DNA of 64,000 bases from Burkholderia stabilis (GTDB lineage Bacteria > Pseudomonadota > Gammaproteobacteria > Burkholderiales > Burkholderiaceae), in assembly GCF_001742165.1 (NCBI RefSeq), contig NZ_CP016443.1, positions 1,798,001-1,862,000 of the forward strand. Direction: 5' to 3'. Made by a program: the position numbers and the translations under genes. Positions 1 through 7,784 of this stretch are shown one piece after another. A model generated the notes under the pieces. That model was not told the DNA's origin, did not search any database, and was given only the letters and a program-made list of their open reading frames with translations. Numbering within the stretch: the first letter of the stretch is position 1; each line of letters opens with the position of its first letter.

Positions 1-374
1 TTGCGGTTCGGCCCGTACAGCCGCGCATCGGCGACGACCTTGATGTTCGCGTCCGGATAGCGCGCGCGCAGCGTCTCGACGGCGGCGAGCGCCGCGTCGC
101 CCGCATCGTGCACGCCGAACAGATGCTGAACCGGCCCCGGATAGTCCTGTACGAAGAAGCTTTCAAGATGCTGTACGAGATCCCACTCGTCGCCGTGCAG
201 CGGCTTCGCGACGGTGACGCCCGGATAATCGCGCGGCACCGCCGCCGCGCGTGAAAAGAACCTGCCGACCAGCACGCTGGCCGTCACGGTATAAGCAATG
301 CCCAGCAACACGCCCAACCCGCAGACGATCGACATTGCCCCGGCCAGCGCGTGCAGCACATGCAGCAAAACCAT
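1..374 (-). CDS. hpnI: Hopanoid biosynthesis glycosyltransferase HpnI (N-terminal part, runs off the left edge)
   Basis: The minus strand is open from an ATG at 374 to the window edge, giving about 124 residues. The start is preceded by GGGGAG. The product begins with a membrane segment of about 25 residues, then shows the ceramide-glucosyltransferase-like GT2 start: VTVAKPLHGDE, FFVQDYPG, FGVHDAGD and VVADARLYGPNR. These motifs match the HpnI family, which transfers an N-acetylglucosamine unit to bacteriohopanetetrol in the inner membrane. The D of the VHDAGD block and the VVAD block are the expected nucleotide-sugar positions. The catalytic C-terminal half lies outside the window. The preceding gene on this strand (437-787) ends 62 bp upstream and may be cotranscribed. 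Confidence 0.85.
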   Translation of the reverse strand, partial: MVLLHVLHALAGAMSIVCGLGVLLGIAYTVTASVLVGRFFSRAAAVPRDYPGVTVAKPLHGDEWDLVQHLESFFVQDYPGPVQHLFGVHDAGDAALAAVETLRARYPDANIKVVADARLYGPNR

Positions 375-436
375 GCTTCTCCCCAGTGGTGACCCGTACC
401 GCCGCGACGCCCGAAGCCGGCCGCGCACACGCGGGT

Positions 437-787
437 TCACCCGTGCACGCTGCCGTATCGATTCCCGTTGAGCCGGATGTGAAGGACGACCAATAAACGG
501 TACACGCAATCGGATGACACAACTACCGTGCGGCGATCGATTCCGGTCAGGCGCACCTGTCCGCACGCGAGCGCCGCATTGAACGCCGCATCGGCCAGCT
601 TGCGGGCTGAAAGGATCGCCGTTGCGACCGCGACGACGGTCCAGACGCGAAACGTCATCGTCGTGAAAAATGCTTCAGGTATGCGCCATGCGAGCAACGA
701 CACCAGCACGAAGCACTGAATGAACATGCCGGCCAGCGCGGCGATCAGCAGGTGGGCGCGCCATCGCTCGATCGTCGAGGGTGTCAT
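437..787 (-). CDS. Small two-helix membrane protein, unknown function
   Basis: This 116-residue protein starts at an ATG (787) preceded by GGGAGG. A longer open frame upstream (to 1054) is rejected because its N-terminus has no protein-like character and it overlaps the response-regulator promoter. Two hydrophobic helices are visible at about residues 10-34 (LLIAALAGMFIQCFVLVSLL) and 44-62 (VWTVVAVATAILSARKL), followed by a short polar tail. I do not recognise a family. It sits upstream of hpnI on the same strand and divergent from the two-component system, so it may be expressed with hpnI. Confidence 0.6.
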   Translation of the reverse strand: MTPSTIERWRAHLLIAALAGMFIQCFVLVSLLAWRIPEAFFTTMTFRVWTVVAVATAILSARKLADAAFNAALACGQVRLTGIDRRTVVVSSDCVYRLLVVLHIRLNGNRYGSVHG

Positions 788-953
788 GAAGAATGAACCT
801 CCCGTGCGGGCGACCCGGGTCGATCTGAAATCAAACTGAAGGGTCGCTGATTCGTGGGCAAGTGCGCTCGGTCCATGCCGGGCGCGGCAAACCCGGATCG
901 GGATCAGGGGGGAAATGTCGTGGCCGATAGTAGCGGGAATACCCGTGGCAAAC

Positions 954-970
954 CTTAAGCGTTCTTCAGA
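954..970. promoter_or_regulatory. PmrA/QseB-type box upstream of the response regulator
   Basis: CTTAAG-CGTTC-TTCAGA has a TTAA half-site and a degenerate TCAG half-site exactly 11 bp apart, the geometry of PmrA-like boxes. It lies about 100 bp upstream of the regulator start. A second copy with two perfect TTAA half-sites occurs at 3181-3197. Autoregulation is inferred. Confidence 0.4.
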
Positions 971-1065
971 ATCGGGCGATGCCCGGGATCGCTCGATTAC
1001 AATCCGTTGCATCGCGTGCCCTGTCGGTGCTCGTACAATCGCAGGCATCTGCACGCGAATCGACC

Positions 1066-1725
1066 ATGCGACTCCTTCTTGTTGAAGACGACGATCTGAT
1101 CGGCAGCGGCCTCGAAGTCAGCCTGAGCCAGGCCGGCTATCACGTCGACTGGCTGCGCGACGGCCACGCGGCCGCCGCGGCACTCGCGACGACGCGCTTC
1201 GCGCTCGTCGTGCTCGATCTCGGCCTGCCGGGGAAATCGGGAACGGAGCTGTTGCGTGGATTGCGCGATGCGGGCGATACGGTTCCCGTGCTGGTGCTGA
1301 CCGCGCGCGGCACCGTCGCCGACCGCGTCCGCGGCCTCGACGACGGCGCGGACGACTATCTCGCGAAGCCGTTCGAACTGTCCGAGGTGCTCGCCCGCTG
1401 TCGCGCGCTCGTGCGGCGCTCCCAGGGCCGCGCCGGCGACGAGATCGTCTGGCGCGACGTCACGATCGACCTGACCACCCATACCGTCACGCGCGACGCG
1501 TCGCGCATCGCACTCACCGCGCGGGAGTGGGCCATCCTCGTTCAACTCGTCAGCCACCCGGGCACGCCGCAGTCGCGCGCGCGCCTCGAGGATGGCCTGT
1601 ACGGATGGCAGGACGGCGTCGAAAGCAATGCGATCGAGGTCCATATCTCGAACCTGCGCAAGAAGCTCGGCGCGGAATTGATCCGCACCGTCCGGGGCAT
1701 CGGCTACGTCGTCGACGCGCCATGA
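1066..1725 (+). CDS. OmpR-family response regulator (PmrA/QseB-like)
   Basis: This 219-residue protein begins MRLLLVEDDD. The in-frame upstream extension to 979 is not receiver-like, so the ATG at 1066 is chosen. The receiver domain (about 1-115) has acidic residues near position 10, phospho-acceptor D51 in VLDLGLPG, and the LAKPFE lysine near 101. The C-terminal winged-helix domain (about 125-219) ends in the typical HISNLRKKLG and RTVRGIGYVV. It overlaps the kinase gene by ATGA, so the two are translationally coupled. The closest family pattern is the PmrA/QseB group, usually paired with sensors of cations, pH or stress. The signal here is unknown. Confidence 0.9.
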   Translation: MRLLLVEDDDLIGSGLEVSLSQAGYHVDWLRDGHAAAAALATTRFALVVLDLGLPGKSGTELLRGLRDAGDTVPVLVLTARGTVADRVRGLDDGADDYLAKPFELSEVLARCRALVRRSQGRAGDEIVWRDVTIDLTTHTVTRDASRIALTAREWAILVQLVSHPGTPQSRARLEDGLYGWQDGVESNAIEVHISNLRKKLGAELIRTVRGIGYVVDAP

Positions 1726-3185
1726 TCTCGCGCTCGATACGACGCCGCGTGTCGGCGATGGCGCTCGGCTGCGTCACCGTCGTATGGATCGTCGCCGTCT
1801 TCGGCGGCTTCCACCACGCCACGCGCGAGATCGGCGAATGGGAAGATGCGCGCCTCGTCGAATACGCGTCGCTGCTCGTCGGCCTGTCGCCGGCCGACCT
1901 CGGCCGCCTCGCCCGCTTCCCGCCCGATGCGCGTGTCGAGCTCGCCTTCGGCGATTCGCGATCGGGCCCCGACAGCGACGGCGATCGCCTGCCGCGCGAC
2001 GTGCTGTTCGAGGTGCGCGACGCGCAGAACCACGTCATCGCATCGAACCTGCCGCGCGACGCCGCCGGCCTGCCCGATGCGCGCGCCCCGCGCGGCGCGC
2101 CGACGACGATCGTCATCCGCGACGCGCAATGGCGCACGCACACGCTGCGCGACAGTGAGTCCGGGCGATGGATACGCGTGATGGAAACGGTCAACACGCG
2201 CAGCGATCTGGCGACCGGCATCGCGCGCGGCATCGTGTTGCCGCTGATCGTCGCGCTGCCGGTGCTCGCGCTGCTCCTCTGGTACATGATCGGCCACAGT
2301 CTCGCGCCGTTGAAAACGCTGTCGACGCTGATCGGCGCGCGCGATGCGCGATCGCTCGAACCGCTCGACGTCGCCACCGTGCCGGACGAAGTGCGCGCGC
2401 TGGTCGACGCGATCGACCGGCTGCTGGCCCGGCTGCGGCAATCGATCGTGCGCGAACGCGCGTTCACGTCCGACGCGGCGCACGAACTCAAGACGCCGCT
2501 GGCCGCGATCAAGGTACAGGCGCAGGTGGCGATCGCGACCGACGACCCGGCGCGCAAGCAACTCGCGATGCAACGTGTCGTGCAGGGCGTCGATCGCAGC
2601 GCGCGTCTCGCCGAACAGTTGCTGCTGCTCGCGCGGCTCGACGAATACGAACGCATTCCGACGCGCGCCGTCGTCGTTCGCGAACTCGTCGACGCAGCGA
2701 TCGATCGTCATCTCGCGAAGGCGTCGGACAAGGCGATCGACCTCGTTGCCGGTGACGCATCCGAACGCGCGATCGATGCCGACCCGATCCTGATCGGCAT
2801 CCTGCTCGACAATCTCGTCGACAACGCGATCAAATACGGGCGCCAGGGCGGCCGCATCGAGCTCGGCCTGCACGACGACGGCGCGCTGCAACGCATCATC
2901 GTGCGCGACGACGGGCCGGGCGTCGTCTCCGGCGAACACGAGCGGCTCGGCGATCGCTTCTATCGCGGCAGCGGCACGCAGTCGCCCGGCAGCGGGCTCG
3001 GGTTGTCGATCGTCAAGCGCATCGCGCAATATTTCGGCGGCACCGTGCAGTTCGAGCCGGGCATCGGCGGTCATGGGCTCGGCGTCGTGATCGCGCTGCC
3101 GTCGGCGGACGCCGCCGCATCGCCGCAGCACGATGCGCCCGCCGGCGAGCACGACGACCGAACGCGCGCGATGCCGCGTGCTTAA
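1722..3185 (+). CDS. Sensor histidine kinase, QseC/PmrB-like
   Basis: The ATG at 1722 overlaps the regulator stop codon (ATGA); the product is 487 residues. A first membrane helix covers about residues 11-32, a periplasmic segment about 33-165, and a second helix about 170-192. A HAMP-like linker follows. The HisKA box AAHELKTPLAAIK places the phosphorylated histidine at residue 254. The N-box LLDNLVDNAIKYG is near 361 and the G2 box GSGLGLSIVKRI near 424, so the kinase appears catalytically complete. The gene ends in a Pro/Ala/Asp-rich tail. The stop codon lies inside a candidate regulator box at 3181-3197 that precedes the cytochrome b561 gene. Confidence 0.92.
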   Translation: MISRSIRRRVSAMALGCVTVVWIVAVFGGFHHATREIGEWEDARLVEYASLLVGLSPADLGRLARFPPDARVELAFGDSRSGPDSDGDRLPRDVLFEVRDAQNHVIASNLPRDAAGLPDARAPRGAPTTIVIRDAQWRTHTLRDSESGRWIRVMETVNTRSDLATGIARGIVLPLIVALPVLALLLWYMIGHSLAPLKTLSTLIGARDARSLEPLDVATVPDEVRALVDAIDRLLARLRQSIVRERAFTSDAAHELKTPLAAIKVQAQVAIATDDPARKQLAMQRVVQGVDRSARLAEQLLLLARLDEYERIPTRAVVVRELVDAAIDRHLAKASDKAIDLVAGDASERAIDADPILIGILLDNLVDNAIKYGRQGGRIELGLHDDGALQRIIVRDDGPGVVSGEHERLGDRFYRGSGTQSPGSGLGLSIVKRIAQYFGGTVQFEPGIGGHGLGVVIALPSADAAASPQHDAPAGEHDDRTRAMPRA

Positions 3186-3197
3186 CGTTTCGTTAAG
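3181..3197. promoter_or_regulatory. PmrA/QseB-type box before cytochrome b561
   Basis: CTTAACGTTTCGTTAAG has two TTAA half-sites separated by 7 bp (11-bp period) and is also a near-perfect inverted repeat. It overlaps the kinase stop codon and lies 60-75 bp upstream of the cytochrome b561 start. It probably links the cytochrome gene to the adjacent two-component system. Confidence 0.45.
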
Positions 3198-3255
3198 GAT
3201 TCGCCCGTAGAATCCGCGGACACAATACGATCCCCGCCGTTCGTCAGGAGGCATC

Positions 3256-3783
3256 ATGCCCACGCCCGCTCGATATGACGCAGTCGCACGTTTTCTTCAC
3301 TGGCTGATCGTCGCGCTGGTCGTCGCGCAATACGCGATCGGCTGGACGATGCCCGACGTGCATCGCGATACGCAACCGGTCGGCCTGATCGCCGCGCACC
3401 TGATCGTGGGAACCGCATTGCTCGCGGCGATGGCTTGCCGCGTGCTGTGGCGCGCCACCCATCGCCCGCCGGCAAGCGAGCTGTCGCCCGCGATGCGCGC
3501 GTTGTCGGGTGCGACGCATTTCGCGCTCTACGCGCTGCTGATCGCGGTGCCGCTGCTCGGCTGGATCAACGCGTCGTCGCGCGCGTGGGCCGTGACGCTC
3601 GTCGGGCTCGTTCCGTTGCCGGCGCTGTCAGCGGCCGGGTCCGGATTCGGTCACGCGATGGGCGACGTGCACGGCATCCTCGCCTGGGTGCTGTTCGCCG
3701 GCATTGGCCTGCACGTGGCCGCCGCGCTCGCGCACCGCTTCGTGCTGCGCGATCAGGTCCTGCAGCGGATGCTGCCGTGGTGA
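3256..3783 (+). CDS. Cytochrome b561 (YceJ/CybB family)
   Basis: This 175-residue, four-helix inner-membrane protein has the b561 signature: YDAVARFLHWLIV near the N-terminus, with heme-ligand histidines at H15, in AAHLIVG, in THFALYALL and in GIGLHVAAALAH. Family members carry b-type heme and oxidise quinol, acting for example as superoxide:quinone oxidoreductase. An AGGAGG ribosome-binding site lies 5 bp before the ATG. Its position directly after a PmrAB/QseBC-like pair is a common arrangement in proteobacteria and suggests it belongs to that regulon. Confidence 0.9.
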   Translation: MPTPARYDAVARFLHWLIVALVVAQYAIGWTMPDVHRDTQPVGLIAAHLIVGTALLAAMACRVLWRATHRPPASELSPAMRALSGATHFALYALLIAVPLLGWINASSRAWAVTLVGLVPLPALSAAGSGFGHAMGDVHGILAWVLFAGIGLHVAAALAHRFVLRDQVLQRMLPW

Positions 3784-4022
3784 CGCCCCCGCCCTTCAGC
3801 GCGCCGTCGCGCGATTGAACCGGTCTGTTCCGCTTCATCGTACGATCGAGCGCCCCGTCCATCGCGGCCGGTTGACGAGATGATCGCGACGCCGCGCGAA
3901 GCGGCGTGCGATGAGCGGCATCGCGGCCGGCGCCCTTCGGCCGCGCCGCGCGACGTGCAGCGCATGCGGCTTGCCGTACCGCGAACACGATGGCCACGCG
4001 CCACACACGTCCATAGCGGCAC

Positions 4023-4286
4023 CTAGTTTCCGGTCTGTACCGGCATGCCGGGGCCGGACGCATGCGCCATCCTGGCCTGCTCCTGTGCGGCGAGCCGCGC
4101 TTGCGCAGCCTGAATGTCCGCCGGATACTCGCCGTCGTCCCCCTTCGCCGGGTCGTACCCGGCCGCTTCCAGACGCATCAGCTCGTCGCGAACCTGCGCA
4201 CGCGTCAGCGGCGCGTTCGATTGCGCGAATGCCGACTGACCGGCGATCGCGCCAATCATCATCAGTAGTGCGATATATGCTTTCAT
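4023..4286 (-). CDS. DUF4148 secreted protein, copy 1
   Basis: This 87-residue precursor has a signal peptide (MKAYIALLMMIGAIAGQSAFA, cut after AFA). The DUF4148 motif follows: LTRAQVRDELMRLEAAGYDPAKGD. The remainder is short and Ala/Gln-rich. DUF4148 proteins are small periplasmic proteins abundant in Burkholderia, with no established function. It lies 75 bp after a paralogue (4362-4706) on the same strand, so the two are probably cotranscribed from the 4707-4938 region. Confidence 0.85.
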   Translation of the reverse strand: MKAYIALLMMIGAIAGQSAFAQSNAPLTRAQVRDELMRLEAAGYDPAKGDDGEYPADIQAAQARLAAQEQARMAHASGPGMPVQTGN

Positions 4287-4361
4287 GATGAACTCCTTCC
4301 ATGTTCCGTATCGATCAACCGTGGTGAATGCCGAACCTGCGCACGCAGGCGGCGGGTTGCG

Positions 4362-4706
4362 TCAACTGCCGAAATAGATCGTGCAGAAGCTCGCGGGGCC
4401 GACGCATGCGGCCGGGCGCTGGCGCGGCGACATCGCCGCCGGCTTGCCTGCGTCGGATGACGCGGCCGGATCGCTGCCGACCGCCGTGCTGGCCTGATGC
4501 TGCGGCATCTGTTCGACCTGCCGCTGGAAGAGCGGGCTCACGTCCGGATACGACGTGTCGGTCACGAAGCGCAACCCGTTGTTTTCGGCGTCGATCAGTT
4601 CCTGCCTGACCTGTGCGCGCGTGAGTGCCTGTGCCGACGCTTGCGTCGCGACACCCGCGAGAGACATCGCCGCCACGGTAGCGGCCACCAGCCAATGCGT
4701 GTTCAT
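4362..4706 (-). CDS. DUF4148 secreted protein, copy 2
   Basis: This 114-residue precursor starts at an ATG (4706) with GGAG just upstream. The signal peptide ends ATQASA. The DUF4148 core reads LTRAQVRQELIDAENNGLR. The C-terminal half is low complexity and contains two cysteines (AACVGPASFCTIYFGS), which could form a disulfide in the periplasm. It is a paralogue of the gene at 4023-4286. Function unknown. Confidence 0.85.
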   Translation of the reverse strand: MNTHWLVAATVAAMSLAGVATQASAQALTRAQVRQELIDAENNGLRFVTDTSYPDVSPLFQRQVEQMPQHQASTAVGSDPAASSDAGKPAAMSPRQRPAACVGPASFCTIYFGS

Positions 4707-4938
4707 GTTCCACTCCTTAAGAAGTCAACGAGACGATGTGCTACACCCGTATGACGACGGAGGGGGTTCGTTTATTCCCGCGCATTGCGATTCGAACCAC
4801 GTGGCTTCCCGGTTTCCCGTGCCGGACCTTCATCAAACTGTCATTCTTTCGTCAGCCGGCGTAACCTGACGTAACGCAGCGCCCGTCGCGCTTCGGGCAG
4901 ACTGACGACACCTCATACGGATCGCCCATCGACCGATC

Positions 4939-5628
4939 ATGTCCGTCGCTTACGACTACGCCGCCGGCCTGCTCCGCACGCTGTACGACCGCCATCTCGA
5001 CGGCGGCGCGGTGCTCGACACGGCCACGTTCCCGGACGCCGAGCGTTTCGTGCGCGCATGGCCGGCCATCCGGGCGGAGGCGCTCGACGTGGCGCGCGAC
5101 ATGCCGCGCATTCCGCGCTTTCACGAGATCATGCGCGAGCAGTACGACATCTCGGCCAACGATGCGCGCGACTGGCGGATGTTCATCATGCAGGCATACG
5201 GCCAGCCGTTTCCGCGCAACCTGTCGCGCTGCCCGACCGTCGCGTCGATCGTCGCCGCATCGCCGGACGTGCTGTCCGCTTCGTTGTCGTTCCTCGCGCC
5301 CGGCAAGCACATTCCGCCGCATCGCGGCCCGTTTCGCGGGATCCTGCGCGGCTACCTCGTGCTGTCGATGCCGAAGCGCACGGACGGCTCGCCGGCCGCG
5401 GTGCTGAAAGTGGACGGACGCGAATACCGGCTCGACGAAGGCCGCTTCCTGCTGTGGGACGATACGTTCATGCACGAGGTGTGGAACGACAGCGACGAAG
5501 TGCGGATCGTGCTGCTGCTCGATATCCGCCGGCGCGGGATGCCGCGCTTGCTCACGTGGCTGTCGAACGCGGTGATCGGCGTCGTGCGGCTCGGCATCCG
5601 GATCCGGGGGCGGTCGATCCCGGTCTAG
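4939..5628 (+). CDS. Aspartyl/asparaginyl beta-hydroxylase family protein (LpxO-like)
   Basis: This 229-residue protein belongs to the Fe(II)/2-oxoglutarate-dependent hydroxylase family that includes LpxO and mammalian AspH. H128 lies in HRGPFRG, H179 in DDTFMHEVWN, and R189 is the probable 2-oxoglutarate ligand; together they form the expected metal and cosubstrate centre. A hydrophobic stretch near the C-terminus (LLTWLSNAVIGVVRLGI) could attach it to the membrane, as in LpxO. The substrate may be a lipid acyl chain or a protein side chain; the sequence does not decide. It stands alone, divergent from the DUF4148 pair. Confidence 0.82.
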   Translation: MSVAYDYAAGLLRTLYDRHLDGGAVLDTATFPDAERFVRAWPAIRAEALDVARDMPRIPRFHEIMREQYDISANDARDWRMFIMQAYGQPFPRNLSRCPTVASIVAASPDVLSASLSFLAPGKHIPPHRGPFRGILRGYLVLSMPKRTDGSPAAVLKVDGREYRLDEGRFLLWDDTFMHEVWNDSDEVRIVLLLDIRRRGMPRLLTWLSNAVIGVVRLGIRIRGRSIPV

Positions 5629-5643
5629 CGAGCGATGCCGGCG

Positions 5644-6009
5644 TCACGAAGCTTGCGCGCAAGCCGGCTCCATCGCATAGATGCCTCGCCTGGCGACGCA
5701 CCGGAATGGCCGCTCGATCGCCCGCACATTCGTCAGTTCCCAGCACACGTATCCGGCACACCATTGCTTGCCTTGCGAACGGGCTTCGTCGGGTGTCCAG
5801 TCGTGTACGCCCACGACATCGACCAGCGCGAGCGCAATGCCGTCGGGATCTTCCTGCCCGTCCTGCCGCAGATAGATCGTGTTTTGCACCAGCACGAGAT
5901 CGCGCAGCGGAAGGGCCGGTGGCGACCACGACCGGATTTCCACCTTTTTGCGTCCCGCGACGATATCGTCGACGGCGGGCGCGACGATCGACAGGGCCGG
6001 TCGAGGCAT
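5644..6009 (-). CDS. ASCH-domain protein
   Basis: This 121-residue protein begins MPRPALSIVAPAVDDIVAGRKKVEIRSW in the reading frame; the pattern of a P-x-I/L-V-x2-P segment, GRKKVEIR and a later WELTNVR is characteristic of small ASCH (PUA-like) domains. ASCH proteins bind RNA or modified nucleosides, and some hydrolyse N4-acetylcytidine. The GRKKVE(I/L)RSW segment is where family members carry the catalytic or binding Lys/Glu. It ends 15 bp from the stop of the convergent beta-hydroxylase gene. Cellular role not established. Confidence 0.72.
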   Translation of the reverse strand: MPRPALSIVAPAVDDIVAGRKKVEIRSWSPPALPLRDLVLVQNTIYLRQDGQEDPDGIALALVDVVGVHDWTPDEARSQGKQWCAGYVCWELTNVRAIERPFRCVARRGIYAMEPACAQAS

Positions 6010-6236
6010 GGCAAGTCATTCCTTCTGCAAGTTGAAATCGCACGACCGTCGATCGTCATGCAGCCGGAACGGGCATGCAATGACGGTCCGGGCGAGATTG
6101 TTGCCGATTCGCCGGGGCGTGTCGATCCAGGCGCGCCGGCCATGCGCACCGGGCTGATCGACCTCGCCTTTCGGGCCCCGACGAATCGCCTACACTACAG
6201 ACCGTCCCCTCCACGCAGTGCCTGCCAGCCACCGCC

Positions 6237-6506
6237 ATGGCGCATCTGTTCTTCGCCGCTTCGATCCAGCGACACGTCGAAACGCCCGAGCGCGAGATCG
6301 ACGCGCGCACGCTCGGCGAAGCGTTCGACACCGTCTTCGCCGAGCAACCTCGGCTGCGCGGCTACATCGTCGACGATCAGGGCGCGCTGAGAAAGCATCT
6401 TTCCGTATTCATCGACGGCCGGCCGGTACGCGACCGGCAACACCTGTCCGATGCGCTCGGCGATGGCAGCCGGGTGTATGTCGTGCAGGCGTTGTCGGGC
6501 GGATAA
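6237..6506 (+). CDS. MoaD/ThiS-like ubiquitin-fold protein
   Basis: This 89-residue protein shows the small beta-grasp sulfur-carrier pattern: ATP-grasp partner-type core LRGYIVDDQGALRKHLSVFIDG, then GSRVYVVQALSGG ending exactly in Gly-Gly. The C-terminal GG is the site of adenylation or thiocarboxylation in MoaD, ThiS and Urm1-like proteins. No MoaE or ThiG partner is nearby. Instead an Asp-box beta-propeller gene begins 82 bp downstream. A sulfur-carrier or protein-modifier role is inferred from fold and terminus. Confidence 0.75.
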   Translation: MAHLFFAASIQRHVETPEREIDARTLGEAFDTVFAEQPRLRGYIVDDQGALRKHLSVFIDGRPVRDRQHLSDALGDGSRVYVVQALSGG

Positions 6507-6587
6507 GGGGTCTTATCCGAATCCGGGACAGCGCCGTGCACGCACGACGCCCTACGACGCACCGGGTCGAGACAGGAGACATCCGAC

Positions 6588-7739
6588 ATGAACGATCGAT
6601 TGCTCGTCGCCACCCGCAAGGGCCTGTTCATTCTGCAGGCCGACGGCAACGGCGGCTGGACGCTCGGCGAGCCGCATTTCGTCGGCGAGCCGGTCAGCAT
6701 GACGCCGGCCGATTCGCGCGACGGCACGCTGTATGCGGCGCTCAACCTCGGCCATTTCGGCGTGAAGCTGCATCGCAGGCGGGCGGGCGCGGCCGACTGG
6801 GAGGAATGCGCGGTCCCCGTCTATCCGCCACAGCCTGCCGACGAACCGCGCGCCGGCAGCAGCGCGGCCGCAGGCCACGGCGGCGATGCCGATGACGAAG
6901 CGCCCGGCCCGCCACGGCCGCCCTGGACGCTTCAGCAGATCTGGTCGCTCGAAGCCGGCGGCGCCGACGAGCCGGGCGTGCTGTGGGCCGGCACGATTCC
7001 CGGCGGGCTGTTCCGTTCCGACGACTGCGGCGACTCGTGGGTGCTCAACCGCCCGCTGTGGGATCGCCCCGAACGCGCCGAATGGGGCGGCGGCGGATAC
7101 GACGCGCCGGGCATCCATTCGGTGATGGTCGATCCGCGCGACAGCCGGCACGTGACCATCGGCATCTCGTGCGGCGGCGTCTGGCAAACCTTCGACGGCG
7201 GCGCGACCTGGCGCGTCACCGCCGACGGCATGGAAGCCGATTACATGCCTCCCGAACGGCGCGGCGAACCGAACGCGCAGGACCCGCACCGGGTCGTCCA
7301 GTGTGCGGCCAACCCGGACGTGCTGTGGACGCAGCATCACTGCGCGATCTTCCGCTCGACCGACGGCGCCGAACATTGGCAGCGGATCGAGGCCCAGCCT
7401 TCGAGCTTCGGCTTCGCGGTCGCCGTGCATCCGAACGAACCGGACACCGCGTGGTTCGTGCCGGCCGTGAAGGATGCCTGCCGGATTCCGGTGAACGGCC
7501 GGTTCGTCGTCACACGCACACGCGACGGCGGGCGCAGTTTCGAGCGTTTCTCGAACGGCTTGCCGGCCGCGCCCGCATACGACCTCGTGTACCGGCACGG
7601 GCTCGCGGTGGACGATTCCGGTACGCGCCTCGCGATGGCATCGACGACCGGCGGGTTATGGACGTCCGGCGACGGCGGTGAAAACTGGCACATGGTGTCG
7701 GCGCATTTGCCGCCGGTGTATTGCGTCAGGTTCGGGTGA
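6588..7739 (+). CDS. Asp-box (BNR-like) beta-propeller protein
   Basis: This 383-residue protein has at least five sialidase-type Asp boxes: SDDCGDSW, TFDGGATW, STDGAEHW, TRDGGRSF and SGDGGENW. These are spaced like blades of a six- or seven-bladed propeller. It starts MNDRLLVATRKGLF and has no signal peptide, so it is probably cytoplasmic. It is annotated in databases under names such as exo-alpha-sialidase or glycosyl hydrolase, but the sialidase Arg triad and FRIP motif are not apparent, so no enzymatic activity is claimed. An insert of about 25 Ala/Pro/Asp-rich residues lies near residue 90. A good GGAG site lies at 6574-6577. The upstream MoaD-like gene is a probable partner. Confidence 0.75.
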   Translation: MNDRLLVATRKGLFILQADGNGGWTLGEPHFVGEPVSMTPADSRDGTLYAALNLGHFGVKLHRRRAGAADWEECAVPVYPPQPADEPRAGSSAAAGHGGDADDEAPGPPRPPWTLQQIWSLEAGGADEPGVLWAGTIPGGLFRSDDCGDSWVLNRPLWDRPERAEWGGGGYDAPGIHSVMVDPRDSRHVTIGISCGGVWQTFDGGATWRVTADGMEADYMPPERRGEPNAQDPHRVVQCAANPDVLWTQHHCAIFRSTDGAEHWQRIEAQPSSFGFAVAVHPNEPDTAWFVPAVKDACRIPVNGRFVVTRTRDGGRSFERFSNGLPAAPAYDLVYRHGLAVDDSGTRLAMASTTGGLWTSGDGGENWHMVSAHLPPVYCVRFG

Positions 7740-7784
7740 TCGCATGCGGCGGGCACGCGGGGCACGACACGTTGGTGTTCCCGC

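Noticed and set aside
979..1065. N-terminal extension of the response regulator
   Set aside because: The 29 extra residues are not receiver-like, and they would remove the promoter box from the leader.
6588..7739. Assignment of the Asp-box propeller as a true sialidase
   Set aside because: The Asp boxes are present but no catalytic Arg triad or FRIP motif is visible, and there is no signal peptide.
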